DNA of 64,000 bases from Gerris lacustris (GCA_951217055.1 OX578276.1:155757223-155821222), one strand, 5' to 3'. Counted from the stretch's first letter, positions 1 to 11,100 are shown. Notes: a model not told the origin generated them from the letters alone. Numbers and translations: made by a program.

Positions 1-332
1 ACTCTACCTATATACAAAATTTCAAATTTCTAGGATTGTTAGAATAGAAGTGCCTTAGAATTATGATGAGTGAGTGAGTCAGTGATAAAATAACAAAACT
101 TTAGGCTCATATACTGAACTACTATGAGTAGAGATGTGAAATTTTCATTTCTGGTTCAGCTTGTCATGAAATTTAAATTAAAATTAGTTTTATATCTCTA
201 ATTATCTTCAATAGGATAATAGAGGGAGGTCGAAATTGCCGAGAGTTGGTTCCAGTAAAGGATGGTACGACTGTGCTCGACTTGGCGGGGGCACTACCAT
301 GCCTCCAGATAAATGTATCAGACATGTGTTTT
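1..332. other. No gene seen; AT-rich degenerate repeat
   Basis: No coding signal or recognisable RNA gene. The sequence looks like old repeat debris. Confidence 0.4.
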
Positions 333-600
333 TACTTTCTCATACAAAGAGAAAGTATTGTGATGGCACGAAAATTCGATTTTGATGGATTTACACATTT
401 TTAGTTATCCTGAGTCCAAAAAACTGGTTTTTAAAAAAATGTCTTTCTGTCGTCTGTTTGTGCAGACGCCTGGGGCCTAAACTACCTGGTTGATTTTGAC
501 GAAATTTGGCATACATGTTCAGAAAAATCATAGCCCGAGGCAAAATCGTGAAATGAATTTTAGCTCCAAATTTGGGGGCGCTACCTCCCAAAAAAAAAAA
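333..600 (+). repeat. Helentron-like 5' fragment with terminal hairpin
   Basis: A hairpin (TACTTTCTC, 7-nt loop, GAGAAAGTA) opens a segment with wording typical of dispersed arthropod repeats: a Cys/Arg-free pseudo-peptide stretch around tctgtcgtctgtttgt followed by gacgaaatttggcatacatg. The hairpin resembles the one that starts the repeats at 36413 and 50653. No 3' end is identified, and assignment to rolling-circle elements rests only on this resemblance. Confidence 0.4.
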
Positions 601-1190
601 AAATGATTTCTCGAAAACGATTCCGACGGTTTTGATTAAAAAATTTAGTTAATTTAAATAAAAATCTAACGATAAAAGCCGTTTTCCAGGTAAAAATCTA
701 GTTCCTGAGAATATAGCTTTAAATGCGGATGAAGTGAGGCCAGGTTCAATACTCTGCCGAAGAGAAGTTATTTTTATGATACATTTTGCTAAAATGTTCA
801 ATAATAATTAAATGTATCTACGAAAACAATTTAAGGAGTATTAAATTAGTTATAAAAGAAATAGTATTATCAACAATTTATTTATTACACTAATAAGGAT
901 TATGTGCAACCAATAAATAAAAAACACTGAGCTAAGTAATTATGAACTCGTATAAGAGAAAGTTTGTCTGAGATGTCTCGGACCAATTTTTTAAAATTAG
1001 TATAGGTTAGTTTGACGTGACGCTGTAAACTATAGGTAGGTATTTGCTTAAGATCAAAAATAATAAAATATGAATAATTTATAAATTGACATTTATAATT
1101 TCTTGCGAATATGATCCAGAATTTGGACTCAACCTTCAGTCTATTATTCCATTTTATGTTGTTACTTGCAGCACACACCCCCCTGAAGTT

Positions 1191-1366
1191 AGAGGTGGTT
1201 AGAGGTAGTTAGAGGTGGTTAGAGGTGGTTAGAGGTAGTTAGAGGTGGTTAGAGGTGGTTAGAGGTAGTTAGAGGTGGTTAGAGTTAGTTAGAGGTGGTT
1301 AGAGGTGGTTAGAGGTAGTTAGAGGTGGTTAGAGGTGGTTAGAGCTAGTTAGAGGTGGTTAGAGGC
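1191..1366. repeat. 10-bp minisatellite (agaggtggtt)n
   Basis: Seventeen head-to-tail 10-bp units without indels. Units alternate mainly between agaggtggtt and agaggtagtt in a 30-bp higher-order pattern (two GG units then one AG unit), with rare single changes. Confidence 0.95.
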
Positions 1367-2069
1367 TAGTGGCTTTTGAATAAATAAAACAGTGTCTACC
1401 TGACAGGGCTCACAATATTAAGCACTGCGATCTATTTGAATAATAGTGTTTGATACACGTTTATAATAGAAGAGAAGTTGAAGCAGTTTAAGTACTAAAC
1501 TTTAAATTTAAGTATTATTTTTTAGTAAATTGTTCAACAATATAATTTTGAGTCGGTTCCACTAACAAAATCATACACTGTCAATCAAACTTTTCAATTA
1601 TCTACTCAAGAACAAAATTTCTTCAATGAATATAATATTATACTCTTATTCATTGATCAACACCACACTACTAACAAACAAACACATAGACAACAAACAA
1701 ACACACCATAGTGCATTATACTCCTTAATTTTTTATATTTAGTTTGATAATATGTTATATTTTAGGTTTTCTAAGGTATTAAAAAATATTCAATAAGAAT
1801 GAAGAAAGCGTGGTCCTGTCAGGCCCAAATTTGAGATAAAAGTGCGAAATTAGATAGGAATGGAAGCGATTGGAAGGTTGGGATTTTCCTAGCTATATTT
1901 TTCTTACTTTTATCAGAAGAACCAGTTGCTTTTTGTCATTTTGATTGTACTTCAATTCTGAGTCTGTTATAAAAAAAACAAAAACTTATTAATTAAATTC
2001 CCCTTTGTTGCACAACTACCAAACAAAGACAAGCCACTCAATTCTTAATTATAACTCTATTTTTTCAAC
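1367..2069. other. No gene seen; AT-rich spacer
   Basis: Between two minisatellites. No splice-framed coding or RNA signal was recognised. Confidence 0.4.
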
Positions 2070-2279
2070 AGACTACCAGATTGTTTCAAAAGATTGTTAT
2101 CAGATTGTTACAACAGATTGTTACCAGATTGTTACAACAGATTGTTATCAGATTGTTACAACAGATTGTTATCAGATTGTTACAACAGATTGTTACCAGA
2201 TTGTTACAACAAATTGTTATCAGATTGTTACAACAGATTGTTATCAGATTGTTACAACAGATTGTTACCAGATTGTTAA
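2070..2279. repeat. 24-bp minisatellite (cagattgtta-based)
   Basis: About 8.7 copies of a 24-bp unit which is itself two 12-bp halves sharing cagattgtta. The unit length is divisible by three, so all frames stay open and encode artificial DCYQIVTT-type repeats; no gene is inferred. Confidence 0.95.
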
Positions 2280-2697
2280 TAAGATTATTAATATAAATAT
2301 TTTTAATACAAAAATTAACACAGTATCTTCACACCAAAGGATCTAAAGAATAGAAGATAATTTAACACTCTTCAAAAAGATGATTGTTTAATAAAATTAA
2401 TTTAAATAAACAAAAGAAAAAAAAAAAAAATAGACCATAAAAATTAAAGCAAAGGACAAATTGTAAAATAATATTGGGACAGGGACCTCTCTCTAGGCGA
2501 ATAAACACTTACTGAGGGCCCTCTCCTTTGTATACTTGAATTAACAAATATTGTAATCAATTGGAAATTGGTGGAAATAAATATTGTTATTATTAAAAGT
2601 TAAAGTGCTGGGCAGGTATCTGCGCCACTTTAAATTAAATTATTACACTAATTTTAGTGCAATTAATTCATTATGATACAAATATATTAATATAGTA

Positions 2698-3214
2698 GGG
2701 GAGAGCGGGGTTGGTTGGGACAGTGGGATGAATTGGACACTGTTGTTTTTGGTTGAAAAGAAGGTGAGATTAGCAACCCTGGTGGACCAGTCAGTAGCCC
2801 TTCAGTTGCTATTCAATCCCTCAAGTGGTCTGATGTGTTGTTGAATACCATTGATTTTTAAAAAAATAAATTCAATTTGGAGGCAGCTGTTGTAAAATTT
2901 GAGACCCACGTCGGAAGCCTTCCAGCCCCTTTAAAATATTCTTTGGAGTCTCTACTATTTTTACCTGGAAATAGATTTATTTATGATTACAAATCACTTT
3001 GGTTGCTTACTATGGAACAATGGGTTCCAATGTTGTTTGTTGTTTTAAAAAAATGGCGTCGAGGGATGAGTTGAACAGTTTGTACCATTCATCCACAACT
3101 GTCCCACTCATCCCCATATCACACACACATCATACCTATTTCTTCTTTTGTTTATGCAAAACTGTGGCTCTCATGCCTCTAAAAAAAAGTGTCCCAACCA
3201 ACCCCGCTCTTCCC
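2698..3214. mobile_element. TA-flanked MITE with 27-bp terminal inverted repeats
   Basis: Termini GGGGAGAGCGGGGTTGGTTG and its reverse complement at the right end form a near-perfect terminal inverted repeat (TIR) of about 27 bp. The element is 517 bp, directly flanked by TA on both sides, and has no transposase. A TA target duplication is typical of Tc1/mariner-type DNA transposons; superfamily assignment is inference. Confidence 0.8.
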
Positions 3215-3479
3215 TACCAGTTGGGAAAAAAATAATAGTATGAAAATTAATATTGAGACTGACTGATTTTGTGCTTGCAAATTATGAGACTAAACAACAT
3301 TTTATAATTTTAAAAAAATAATGAACCAATTTAAATAAGTTTTATAATATTTTGTCAAGATGTTTTTATGTTTATATTTATTTTACCTCTTGTGTGGGTA
3401 TTTAAAACAGATAGATTCCTATCAGGGGTGCACACGTCCTCATGTCTATATTAGACCGGGCGCATCCAAGGGTTAAATA

Positions 3480-4523
3480 CAGGGTGGTCCAAAAGTCTCC
3501 CCCCCCCCCCTCTTGACTTTTGAACGGTTTGAGATAAATTAATGAAACTTGAGGGATCCATACCATGTAAAAGGAAGTTTGTTTTCATGCAATCGCACAC
3601 TAGGGGCAACCACCCACTTTGCACCCAGGCCCAACTTGAAAATTTCAAATTGGAGTTGTATATTTTTAATAGCATATTTGGATTATACTGTGAAAAATAA
3701 AAAAAAATTACTTGTAACTTTATTTCTATCTCCAATATTTTGCCCCCTTTAGAGGGGCAAAAATAGCAAAACAACCCTTCCTAAATAGTAAAAACAAAGA
3801 ACACTCACATCGTTATAAAGTCTAAACGGTTTGAAATAAATTAATGGTACTTGAGGGATCTGTACCATGTAAAGGGAAGTGTGTATTCATCCACTCGCGT
3901 ACTGGGGCAACCACCCCTACTAATTTAAATGCAACCACCCTACTATTTTTATACTTATGCCCCAAATAGGGGGCAAAATATTGGAAGTAAAAAAAGTCTG
4001 GGGCAACCACCCATTTTGCCCCCAGGGACTGAAATCTACTATTTTTATACTTATGCCCCAAATAGGGGGCAAAATATTGGAAGTAAAAAAAGTCTGGGGC
4101 AACCACCCATTTTGCCCCCAGGGACTGAAATCTACTATTTTTATACTTATGCCCCAAATAGGGGGCAAAATATTGGAAGTAAAAAAAGTCTGGGGCAACC
4201 ACCCATTTTGCCCCCAGGGACTGAAATCTACTATTTTTATACTTATGCCCCAAATAGGGGGCAAAATATTGGAAGTAAAAAAAGTATAAAGTAAAATATT
4301 CTTATTTTACACCGTAGAATCCATAATACGCAAGTAAAAATATTCACTCAAATTTGAAATTGGGCGGCCTGGGGACAAAGTGGGTGGTTGCCCCTAGTGC
4401 CCAATTGCATGAAACCAAACTTCCCTTTACATGGTACGGATCCCCTAAGTTTCATTAATTTAACTCAAACTGTTCAAAAGTTGAGAGGGGGGGGGGGAGG
4501 GGGGAGACTTTTGGACCACCCTG
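3480..4523. mobile_element. Inverted-repeat DNA element (CAGGGTGGTCC ends)
   Basis: The left end CAGGGTGGTCCAAAAGTC and right end GACTTTTGGACCACCCTG are inverted copies; similarity continues inward for about 150 bp through poly-C/poly-G tracts and the ccatgtaaa..tttacatgg segment. The interior is occupied by a 96-bp tandem array. No transposase is present. The ends resemble mariner-type termini, but a clean target duplication is not visible. Confidence 0.75.
3941..4285. repeat. 96-bp tandem array inside the element
   Basis: About 3.6 units of 96 bp, starting at 3941, 4037, 4133 and 4229, almost identical to each other. Because 96 is a multiple of three, overlapping frames remain open on both strands; these are not genes. 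Confidence 0.97.
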
Positions 4524-4544
4524 TGTATTACCTCTATACTATTA

Positions 4545-5086
4545 GTCCAAGAGATAGCGTGCAAAAAAGTGTTTGACTAACATCAAGCTAGAATTTTTGT
4601 ACAAGTTAATCTTTTAGCGCCTTTTAAGAGTATGTGGTCGGACAAATTCGTCTTTGGGACATAGCTTTTGAAAAAAACCGGTGGAAAGCGGCCATGTCCC
4701 ACCCATTATGGTGGACAATGTGATTTTTATGATCCAGAGTACAAATTAGTTAGTAGACCAAATTGTCACTTGATAGGTTAGTAATTCAAATACTACTCCA
4801 AATCAAAGTGGTGAACCTAGCAAGTGGCAAATTAACATCAACTTGATTTTTGGTGTACTACTACTAATTTTGTGCTGAGGATCATGAAAATCACATTGTT
4901 TACCATAATTGTGGGGACATGGCATCTCTCCATTGGTTTTTTTTTTTCACATGGCTCTTGCCAAGCTATGTCCCGCAGACAAACTTAGCCGACCACACAT
5001 TCTTAAAAGGCACCAAAACATTTACTTATACACCAAATTCTAGCTCGATGTTAGTCAGACACTTTTTTGCACGCTATCTCCTGGAC
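4545..5086. mobile_element. Foldback MITE family D, copy 1
   Basis: A 542-bp palindromic element with ends GTCCAAGAGATAGCGTGC and GCACGCTATCTCCTGGAC, flanked by TA on both sides. The inverted similarity runs deep into the element (scattered mismatches), so a transcript would fold into one long hairpin. Two further copies lie at 53137-53699 and 55119-55696 inside unc79 introns. No coding capacity; TA duplication suggests mobilisation by a Tc1/mariner-type transposase. Confidence 0.9.
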
Positions 5087-6258
5087 TAACTGTTTCCAGG
5101 CACATATTCCAAAACCAAAAGATGAAAAACAAGTATTTACTTCAATAACAAAAAATTCTTCAAAAATATACAATTTTATTTTACAATAATAATGTTGAAC
5201 AGAAAGTGCAAGGCTTAGACGAGCCGAAGCTCTTATACAACTATAAATGTAATAAATGACACTGAGTTGATGTGTCGCTACGTCTCCTAAATATAAACCA
5301 TATATTAAAAAATATCAGTGCTTTAAAAATAATAACCACTTAACTAAAACATTTGTAAATGAAAAAATAATAATATGCCATTTTAGGACATACAAATATC
5401 AACTTTATACATGTTTCCAAATTAAAAAAATAAAAATAAAACAAAACTTATAATAATAAAAATAAAATTTACTTACAATATTTACATATTAGTTTAAATT
5501 GTATCTTAGAATAAATTAATAATATTCTATTCGAAATGTTTAATTACTAAGTGTCAGATACAATGCAGCTGGACACCCCTGGTGTGGACGGTAGACTGTA
5601 TCCCAATAAAAATATTCTTTATGTTTTTCATTGTCTCAAACCACCTTCAGAGTGTGCCAAAGAGGCTGGTTTCAATTCCTAAAGCCTTTACCTTATTTTT
5701 TCTTTTTTTTGTAGTATTTTAGTCCCGTTCAACAGCTTATTAGGTCATTTACCTTATTATTTATTATTCCCTATATTGTAATCAGTGATTGGTAAAAGTG
5801 AATTGTACGATGCTGTTTACAGAATCACAGTACAACATTTTTTTTTTGCCTTGAATTTTCAACGGCCCCTCCGCAACTCTTTGCCGTGCACCACTCATTT
5901 ACTGAAGTAAAAGAACCCTGCTGCATATAGACTAGGTAGAGGTACAAATCCAACAACAAAATTCGATGACACCATACAATTCACTTAAGCCCAGTAATTT
6001 CATTAAAAGATATTTTAGTTATGTAGTGGTTAATGTTCAAATTACATTGATGGTCAGCAGTTTTACTATTTTTTTTTTTTAAAAAAAAAAAAAGAACCAC
6101 AAGTTTGATGTACCTTGAACATTGGAAACATAAAGCATACTTACGTATAAAGTTTATGAAATGAATATCAATCCATGTTTAGATTCAAATTTTGAAATAC
6201 AAAATTAACAATCGAACCTGGAATAGATTTAGTGAGAATAGTGAGGATTTGACGCAGG
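5087..6258. other. AT-rich region 3' of PWP1
   Basis: This is the downstream side of the minus-strand PWP1 gene and presumably holds its 3' UTR. A minus-strand AATAAAT lies near 5757-5764, and a T-then-A homopolymer pair sits near 6067-6093. No other gene is seen. Confidence 0.4.
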
Positions 6259-7560
6259 TCAAGGAGGAACCTGTCTGAAGTTGAGGAGCTCGTTGAGAGC
6301 CTCGTTCTTATTGAGATTGATAACGGAGAAGTAGAAGCCTTTCTTCTTGGCCCCGCCAACAGCGGCTAGCAGCGGGTTGTCGGGGCATAGATCCAACGAG
6401 TGCGCCTGCTCGACATTTAGAGATTTGTTAAATACAAGTCTGTGAGGTTCCGAGTTAGTGTCCCACACGTTCAAGTCACCTCCTACACATGTCGAAACTA
6501 ACAGACCGTTATAGCCGGCTATAGTCGATAGCCCGGTTACGTCAGACTCGTGGGCTTTTATCTTAAAAATGTGTTTCTGGTTTCTTCTGTCGAAGCAGTA
6601 GATCCGACCTTTAGAAGTTCCGACGTAGAAGTGATTGGTATCGTTGGAGGACCACCGAGCTACTGGAGCCTCCCCGCTGACTGTCCACTCATTGGCCGTA
6701 TTCATCTCTCTACAGTCCAACATCCTGACCGCTCCCGCAGAATCACTACACAACAGACAATGTCCTCCTTCTCTGTCCCACTGGATATTCTCCACGTTTC
6801 CACTGAAACTGTCGAATTTATTAGACAAGGAAACCGTTTCTAAATCCCATAATGCGACGGTTTTATCGGCCGACGAGCTAGCAAGTATATGAGGGTAGTC
6901 CGTGTTCCACGACAAATCTAGAACTGCCTCCGTGTGACCCTTCTCCGGATTTTTCTTCTTAGACCCCAGCCTGGCGTCGGGTTTAACAGGGTTTATAACG
7001 TTGACGTCGTACATCTCTATCAAACCTGACATCAAGCCGGCTACGACGAAGGTATTGACGGTCTGTTCGCCGTCTATGTGGACGATCTCCAGGGATAGAG
7101 GGCAAGAGGACACCATGATGTCGTGGTGTGCGTAAAGGTTGGAATCCTTCTCGTAGACGTGTATCTCTATATTCTCCATGCTGCTGTTGTCTCTGAAGCC
7201 CTTTCCCACGATGATGAGGTTGTCTTCGGGTTTTATTTCGTCGTCTTCGTCGTCCGAGTCCTGTTCATCCATGCCGGGTATGTTGATATTGGGATCTCTG
7301 TCCGAGTTCTCGTACAGAGCTAAGGAACCGATGCCCATGGACCTGGAGTAATTCTCAGGTTCGTCGTCGTAATGCTCCATGTCGTACCTGTCCCCGTTGT
7401 CTTCTCCGTCCGACCCGGAGCAGGAGTCTTCATCTTGGCTGTCCTCAGGTCTGGTCTCTCTAATGATCTGCTGAAGTTCTTCCCTCGTCAACTCAATCTT
7501 TTCAGGTTTGCTACGAATCAAGCCTCGCCTCACCCACTTGACACAAGGAACGAAGTCCAT
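6259..7560 (-). CDS. PWP1: Periodic tryptophan protein 1 homolog (WD-repeat, ribosome biogenesis)
   Basis: A single uninterrupted 433-residue frame. The start begins MDFVPCVKWVRRG with ATG in good context (A at -3, G at +4). An acidic, Asp/Glu-rich segment spans about residues 38-112. WD-type blades follow: GHTEAVLDLSWN...ALWDLE near 207-243, NVENIQWDREGG..RMLDCRE near 255-287, then EAPVARWSSND..YCFDRR and AHESDVTGLST..LNVWDTN, ending with a C-terminal blade around QAHSLDLCPDNPLLAAVGG. In the known family, PWP1 is a nucleolar chromatin-associated protein promoting rRNA transcription and ribosome assembly; in Drosophila it acts with growth signalling. Length is slightly short against vertebrate members (about 500), mainly in the linker regions. 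It is intronless here, so a retrocopy cannot be excluded, but the frame is intact with no stop or frameshift. Confidence 0.95.
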   Translation of the reverse strand: MDFVPCVKWVRRGLIRSKPEKIELTREELQQIIRETRPEDSQDEDSCSGSDGEDNGDRYDMEHYDDEPENYSRSMGIGSLALYENSDRDPNINIPGMDEQDSDDEDDEIKPEDNLIIVGKGFRDNSSMENIEIHVYEKDSNLYAHHDIMVSSCPLSLEIVHIDGEQTVNTFVVAGLMSGLIEMYDVNVINPVKPDARLGSKKKNPEKGHTEAVLDLSWNTDYPHILASSSADKTVALWDLETVSLSNKFDSFSGNVENIQWDREGGHCLLCSDSAGAVRMLDCREMNTANEWTVSGEAPVARWSSNDTNHFYVGTSKGRIYCFDRRNQKHIFKIKAHESDVTGLSTIAGYNGLLVSTCVGGDLNVWDTNSEPHRLVFNKSLNVEQAHSLDLCPDNPLLAAVGGAKKKGFYFSVINLNKNEALNELLNFRQVPP

Positions 7561-7984
7561 CTTAATTTATTACCACGAAAATCAAATCAGACACTCTTAA
7601 ATAAATACGATTGATTTTATTACACTGTAAAATAAAAACCAGCATGCACACTTTCAAATAAACACATTCACATGTTTTCCTACGTTTTTGACAGCTTATA
7701 AGTGTTGCCAACATAACTACACCAGTTTTATCCAAAGCGAAATGTCTAAACATTATTTATGGCTAATCGAAGATTTAAAAATATACTTAATAAGAAAATT
7801 TGGTAAATTCATATTGTACGTGCCAGGCCAAGATTTAGAGCCACCACTAACCATCACTAACCACCCTTTACGAATTAGCCCACTCTGAAATAACATTTTA
7901 TTTTTTCCCCTGCCCAATATGAAAGTAAAAAAAAAAATATAAACAAAGAGTAGAGTAGGGGTCTCTGGTTCGATTTTTATCACT
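7561..7984. other. Upstream region of PWP1
   Basis: AT-rich sequence that should contain the minus-strand PWP1 promoter. I see no clear TATA box or initiator. No gene on the plus strand. Confidence 0.35.
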
Positions 7985-8460
7985 AATAACGAAAAGGAAA
8001 ATTAATATTTTACCGGAGAATTTCATCGCCCCACCATAAGTCATAAGGTATTAGCATGAACTATTTCATCATTTTAGAACTAGCCGTTGTAGGGTGGATA
8101 GGGGGGGGGGGGGGCATTTTTTTGTATATTTCGACTTTTAATGCAACTAAAAAAGCAATTTTTAAAAATGTTTATTATACATTTTTAATCTAATTATCAT
8201 TAGCTTTCATTTCATACCCTTCTCAAAATTTAAAATAAAATAAAAATGTTATGGCTCACTGCGCATATGCGCACACAAAATTTGCAATTTATAAAAAGTG
8301 TGAATTTTTTTTGGAAAATGTTCGTCGCCTTATCATAAGGAATCAGCATGAATTATTTCAAAATTTTGGGTCTAGCCGTTATAGGGTTGTTGGGGGGGGG
8401 CATATTTTTTTGAGTAATACTCATAAAATGTTATACATGTTTGTAATCAACTCTTCAGGA
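7985..8460. repeat. Two tandem copies of a G-run-containing repeat
   Basis: Two related segments (about 7990-8120 and 8300-8410) share cataaggtattagcatgaa, a tagccgtt..tagggt motif and then a long G run. The same module recurs at 52105-52225. It appears to be part of a Helentron-like repeat family. Confidence 0.65.
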
Positions 8461-8474
8461 TAATATTTCATTAC

Positions 8475-8590
8475 AAGTGAAACTTAAGTTCTAGAATGCA
8501 TTGATCTCTTTCATTTTTTGTCGTATTTATTATTTCAGGAATAAGAAATGGTTATAGGAAATTTAATTGAAAAAAAAGATTGCTACGCTA
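8475..8590. repeat. Dispersed repeat shared with 14065-14180
   Basis: The segment with aagtgaaacttaagttctag and attatttcaggaataagaaa recurs in the same orientation at 14065-14180. It borders tRNA-like repeat pieces in both places, so it may be the body of that SINE-like family. Confidence 0.5.
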
Positions 8591-8687
8591 AGGCAACCAC
8601 ATTTATTCCAATAAAAATAAATGTTTGTTTTGATTTGCTGGTCTTTAAATAGATATAATACAATTAATCTGTAAAAATGTTACACTT

Positions 8688-8778
8688 GGGTGAGTCTCGA
8701 ATAGCAAACTTCGTTAAACGATTTCACTATATGAAAAAATTCACTCTACCGCCGCCAAAGAGTTTCACTTCAAAAAAA
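8688..8778 (-). repeat. tRNA-like SINE fragment
   Basis: On the minus strand it reads ggcggtagagtgaa...ctattcgagactcacccaag, similar to copies at 14296, 15155 and 58795, with a weak pol III box A (ggtagagt) and box B (attcgagactc). Confidence 0.4.
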
Positions 8779-9164
8779 AGCTTAGCACATATTTAAGCAT
8801 TGTGCATGCCCATATTAAATGTTTGACTTCTCTATACTTTCCCTGTGTGGGTGAAATGGTTACGCCAGGATTTCACATTTCAACTCCCTAGCGACGGACA
8901 ACAAATACGACGGACGGACAGACACCCTCGGCATAAGGGTTTCCAGTTTCCAGGATCATCTACAGAACCTAAAAATGAGCCCTTATTTTAATTAAATTCT
9001 CAAATACGAATTATATATTACAAAGAAAAAGTATTATTATTGCACAAAATGTGTCTGATGGCTGTAGTTTGTCGACTGTGCTGTGCATACGCGTGTAGCC
9101 TAAACTATAAGGCCGATTTTGATTAAATTTGACATACAAGCTCAGGAAAATCATACCCTGAAGT

Positions 9165-9412
9165 TGAAACTTATATGGAACCAAAAGTGGGCTAATTCTG
9201 ACCTACCATCCATATTTCGTTAAAATCGGACGAGTAGTTTTTAAGATATAGGTTCGTAAAAATGGAGCGATATAGACACGGTACCAGAAATGATCCCTGA
9301 TGTCTGAAACGGATTTCTGTATTGGAATTTTTGAAATTGGAGACTTAAAATGTTTCATTCTTCAGAACGATCACATAGCTTCCGTTACCTTCGGTAAGCT
9401 CGGAAGCAAAAG
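9165..9412 (-). mobile_element. Helentron-like family A, 5' end fragment
   Basis: Reverse-oriented 5' terminal part of family A: it ends on the plus strand with gttaccttcggtaagctcgg, the characteristic 5' hairpin GCTTCCG..CGGAAGC. The 3' part is missing. Confidence 0.7.
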
Positions 9413-9520
9413 AGGAAGTAGAGATTACTAATAATGAACATTATTTTAAGGCCAGTACAAAAAGAGGATGCGGGAGATGTGACGACACCCCCCCCCCCCC
9501 CCCTGAAGGAAAGATTAAAT

Positions 9521-9683
9521 TTTACTTTAAATCAAATTATAATTGGTAAAAAATAATTAGTATTGGTAAGAGCGCCTGTAACGGAAATATAGGAGGCCCT
9601 TGGTTCAAGTCCCGGTGCTGTGGTCTATTTTTCTCTGTATGTCTTGCGTAGTTAATGATAATTATAATTTGATTTACAGTAAA
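9521..9683. repeat. Foldback with tRNA-like sequence in its loop
   Basis: Arms 9521-9544 (tttactttaaatcaaattat) and 9660-9683 are inverted copies. The loop holds ttggtaagagcgcc (box A-like) and ggttcaagtcc (a consensus box B) at 9565-9632. The acceptor stem does not close, so I read it as a SINE or decayed tRNA, not a functional tRNA. Confidence 0.5.
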
Positions 9684-9684
9684 T

Positions 9685-9860
9685 ACAGGGTGGAGCGTGG
9701 CAGACGTATGAATTTGAAGAGGGGATTGCTCCCTTCCTATTGGTCCTAGACGGTTGAGAGTAGAGTCGTTTGAAAGAGGGACACGGGAAGTTTATGTTCC
9801 CGTGTCTTGGCCCGCTAGAGGTGCACTACCATCTATCATCCTCTAGCTCTTACCTCCTAA
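9685..9860 (+). mobile_element. Mariner-like element, solitary 5' end
   Basis: Begins with acagggtggagcgtggcaga and matches about 120 bp of the element end at 10078. It then diverges, so it is a truncated first copy lying directly upstream of the second. Confidence 0.65.
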
Positions 9861-10077
9861 AGTGCTGCTTTAGCTTTAAGGAGAAATCCTTAGGAACCAA
9901 GCCCCTACAGACCAAATAGAACTCTCAGCATAACAAACCTTAACACCCTTAGATACAAAATTAATTGTGAAATAAGAAGTAGTCCACAGTCCACACACTT
10001 TTTTTTTGGAAGAAACACTTTTTTTTGTGGCTTCAATTTTAGGAATGAATATTTATGCAATTTGGTTCAAACAATAT
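9861..10077. other. No feature recognised
   Basis: Short spacer between the two mariner 5' ends; nothing recognisable. Confidence 0.4.
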
Positions 10078-10550
10078 ACAGGGTGGAGCGCGGCAGACGT
10101 ATGAATTTGAAGAGGGGATTGCACCCTTCCTATTGGTCCTAGACAGTTGAGAGTAGAGTCGTTTGAAAGAGGGGGACGGGAAGTTTATGTTCCACGTTTC
10201 AGCAGGACGGGGCCACAGCCCACACAGCAAGGGTTTGCGTAAACGTTTTGCAAGACAGATTTCCCGGGCGTCTCATCTCTTTAAGAGACGATCTAAACTG
10301 GCCAGCAAGATCGCCTGATTTGGCTCCTAGTGATTTTTTTCTGTGGGGATACCTTAAATCCTTGGTGTACAGCGATCGTCCCAGAACCCTGGAAGCCCTC
10401 AAGAACAACATTCGAGCCAAAATTGCCGAAATTCCTGTGGAAATGCTTGAAAGAGTGCACAAAAACTTCGAAAAAGGCTTAATCAGTGTTTGGAGTGTGA
10501 GGGGAACCACTTATCCGATACTTTGTTATATTGGGACTGCGTATTCTTAA
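10078..10550 (+). pseudogene. Tc1/mariner-type transposase, internally deleted copy
   Basis: The element end acagggtggagcgcgg is followed after about 115 bp by transposase C-terminal sequence: QQDGATAHTAR (contains a catalytic Asp in the usual context), then NWPARSPDLAPSDFFLWGYL (third acidic position region), then RPRTLEALKNNIRAKIAEIP. The N-terminal DNA-binding half and the first catalytic Asp are missing, so this is a deletion derivative fused directly to the 5' end. Such proteins cut and paste at TA sites. The frame runs on to a stop near 10550. Confidence 0.85.
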
Positions 10551-10676
10551 CAAAGGAGGACAAGAGACTTGTATAAATGAATGAAACACTCGAGTGAAAG
10601 GTCACGACAAATATTACTGATGAGACCAAGAGCACGGGACGCACGACGCACTATGATATCGACAAAATCATGGAAC

Positions 10677-10910
10677 AGAGACGATCTAAACTGGCCAGCA
10701 AGATCGCCTGATTTGGCTCCTAGTGATTTTTTTCTGTGGGGATACCTTAAATCCTTGGTGTACAGCGATCGTCCCAGAACCCTGGAAGCCCTCAAGAACA
10801 ACATTCGAGCCAAAATTGCCGAAATTCCTGTGGAAATGCTTGAAAGAGTGCACAAAAACTTCGAAAAAGGCTTAATCAGTGTTTGGAGTGTGAGGGGAAC
10901 CACTTATTTA
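10677..10910 (+). pseudogene. Duplicated mariner transposase C-terminal segment
   Basis: A near-identical second copy of 10284-10515, displaced by 393 bp. It encodes DDLNWPARSPDLAPSDFF and the following helix to the same end GTTY. It is bracketed on both sides by the same reverse-transcriptase fragment, so the duplication unit includes both elements. Confidence 0.85.
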
Positions 10911-11100
10911 TATAAAGGAGGACAAGAGACTTGTATAAATGAATGAAACACTCGAGTGAAAGGTCACGACAAATATTACTGATGAGACCAAGAGCACGGG
11001 ACGCACGACGCACTATGATATCGACAAAATCATGGAACAGAAGTTTAGAATTCAAGGTGACACCAAGGACATCAACTGAGGAGTCATGTATAAGAAAATA

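Noticed and set aside
2005..2346. Open frames of 60-113 residues with DCYQIVTT repeats
   Set aside because: Produced by a 24-bp tandem repeat that keeps all frames open; no domain or conserved start.
3941..4285. Possible CRISPR-like regular repeat
   Set aside because: The whole 96-bp unit is repeated including the would-be spacers; it is a tandem repeat in eukaryotic DNA.
3822..4294. Open frames of 110-143 residues on both strands
   Set aside because: Produced by the 96-bp tandem array inside a DNA element.
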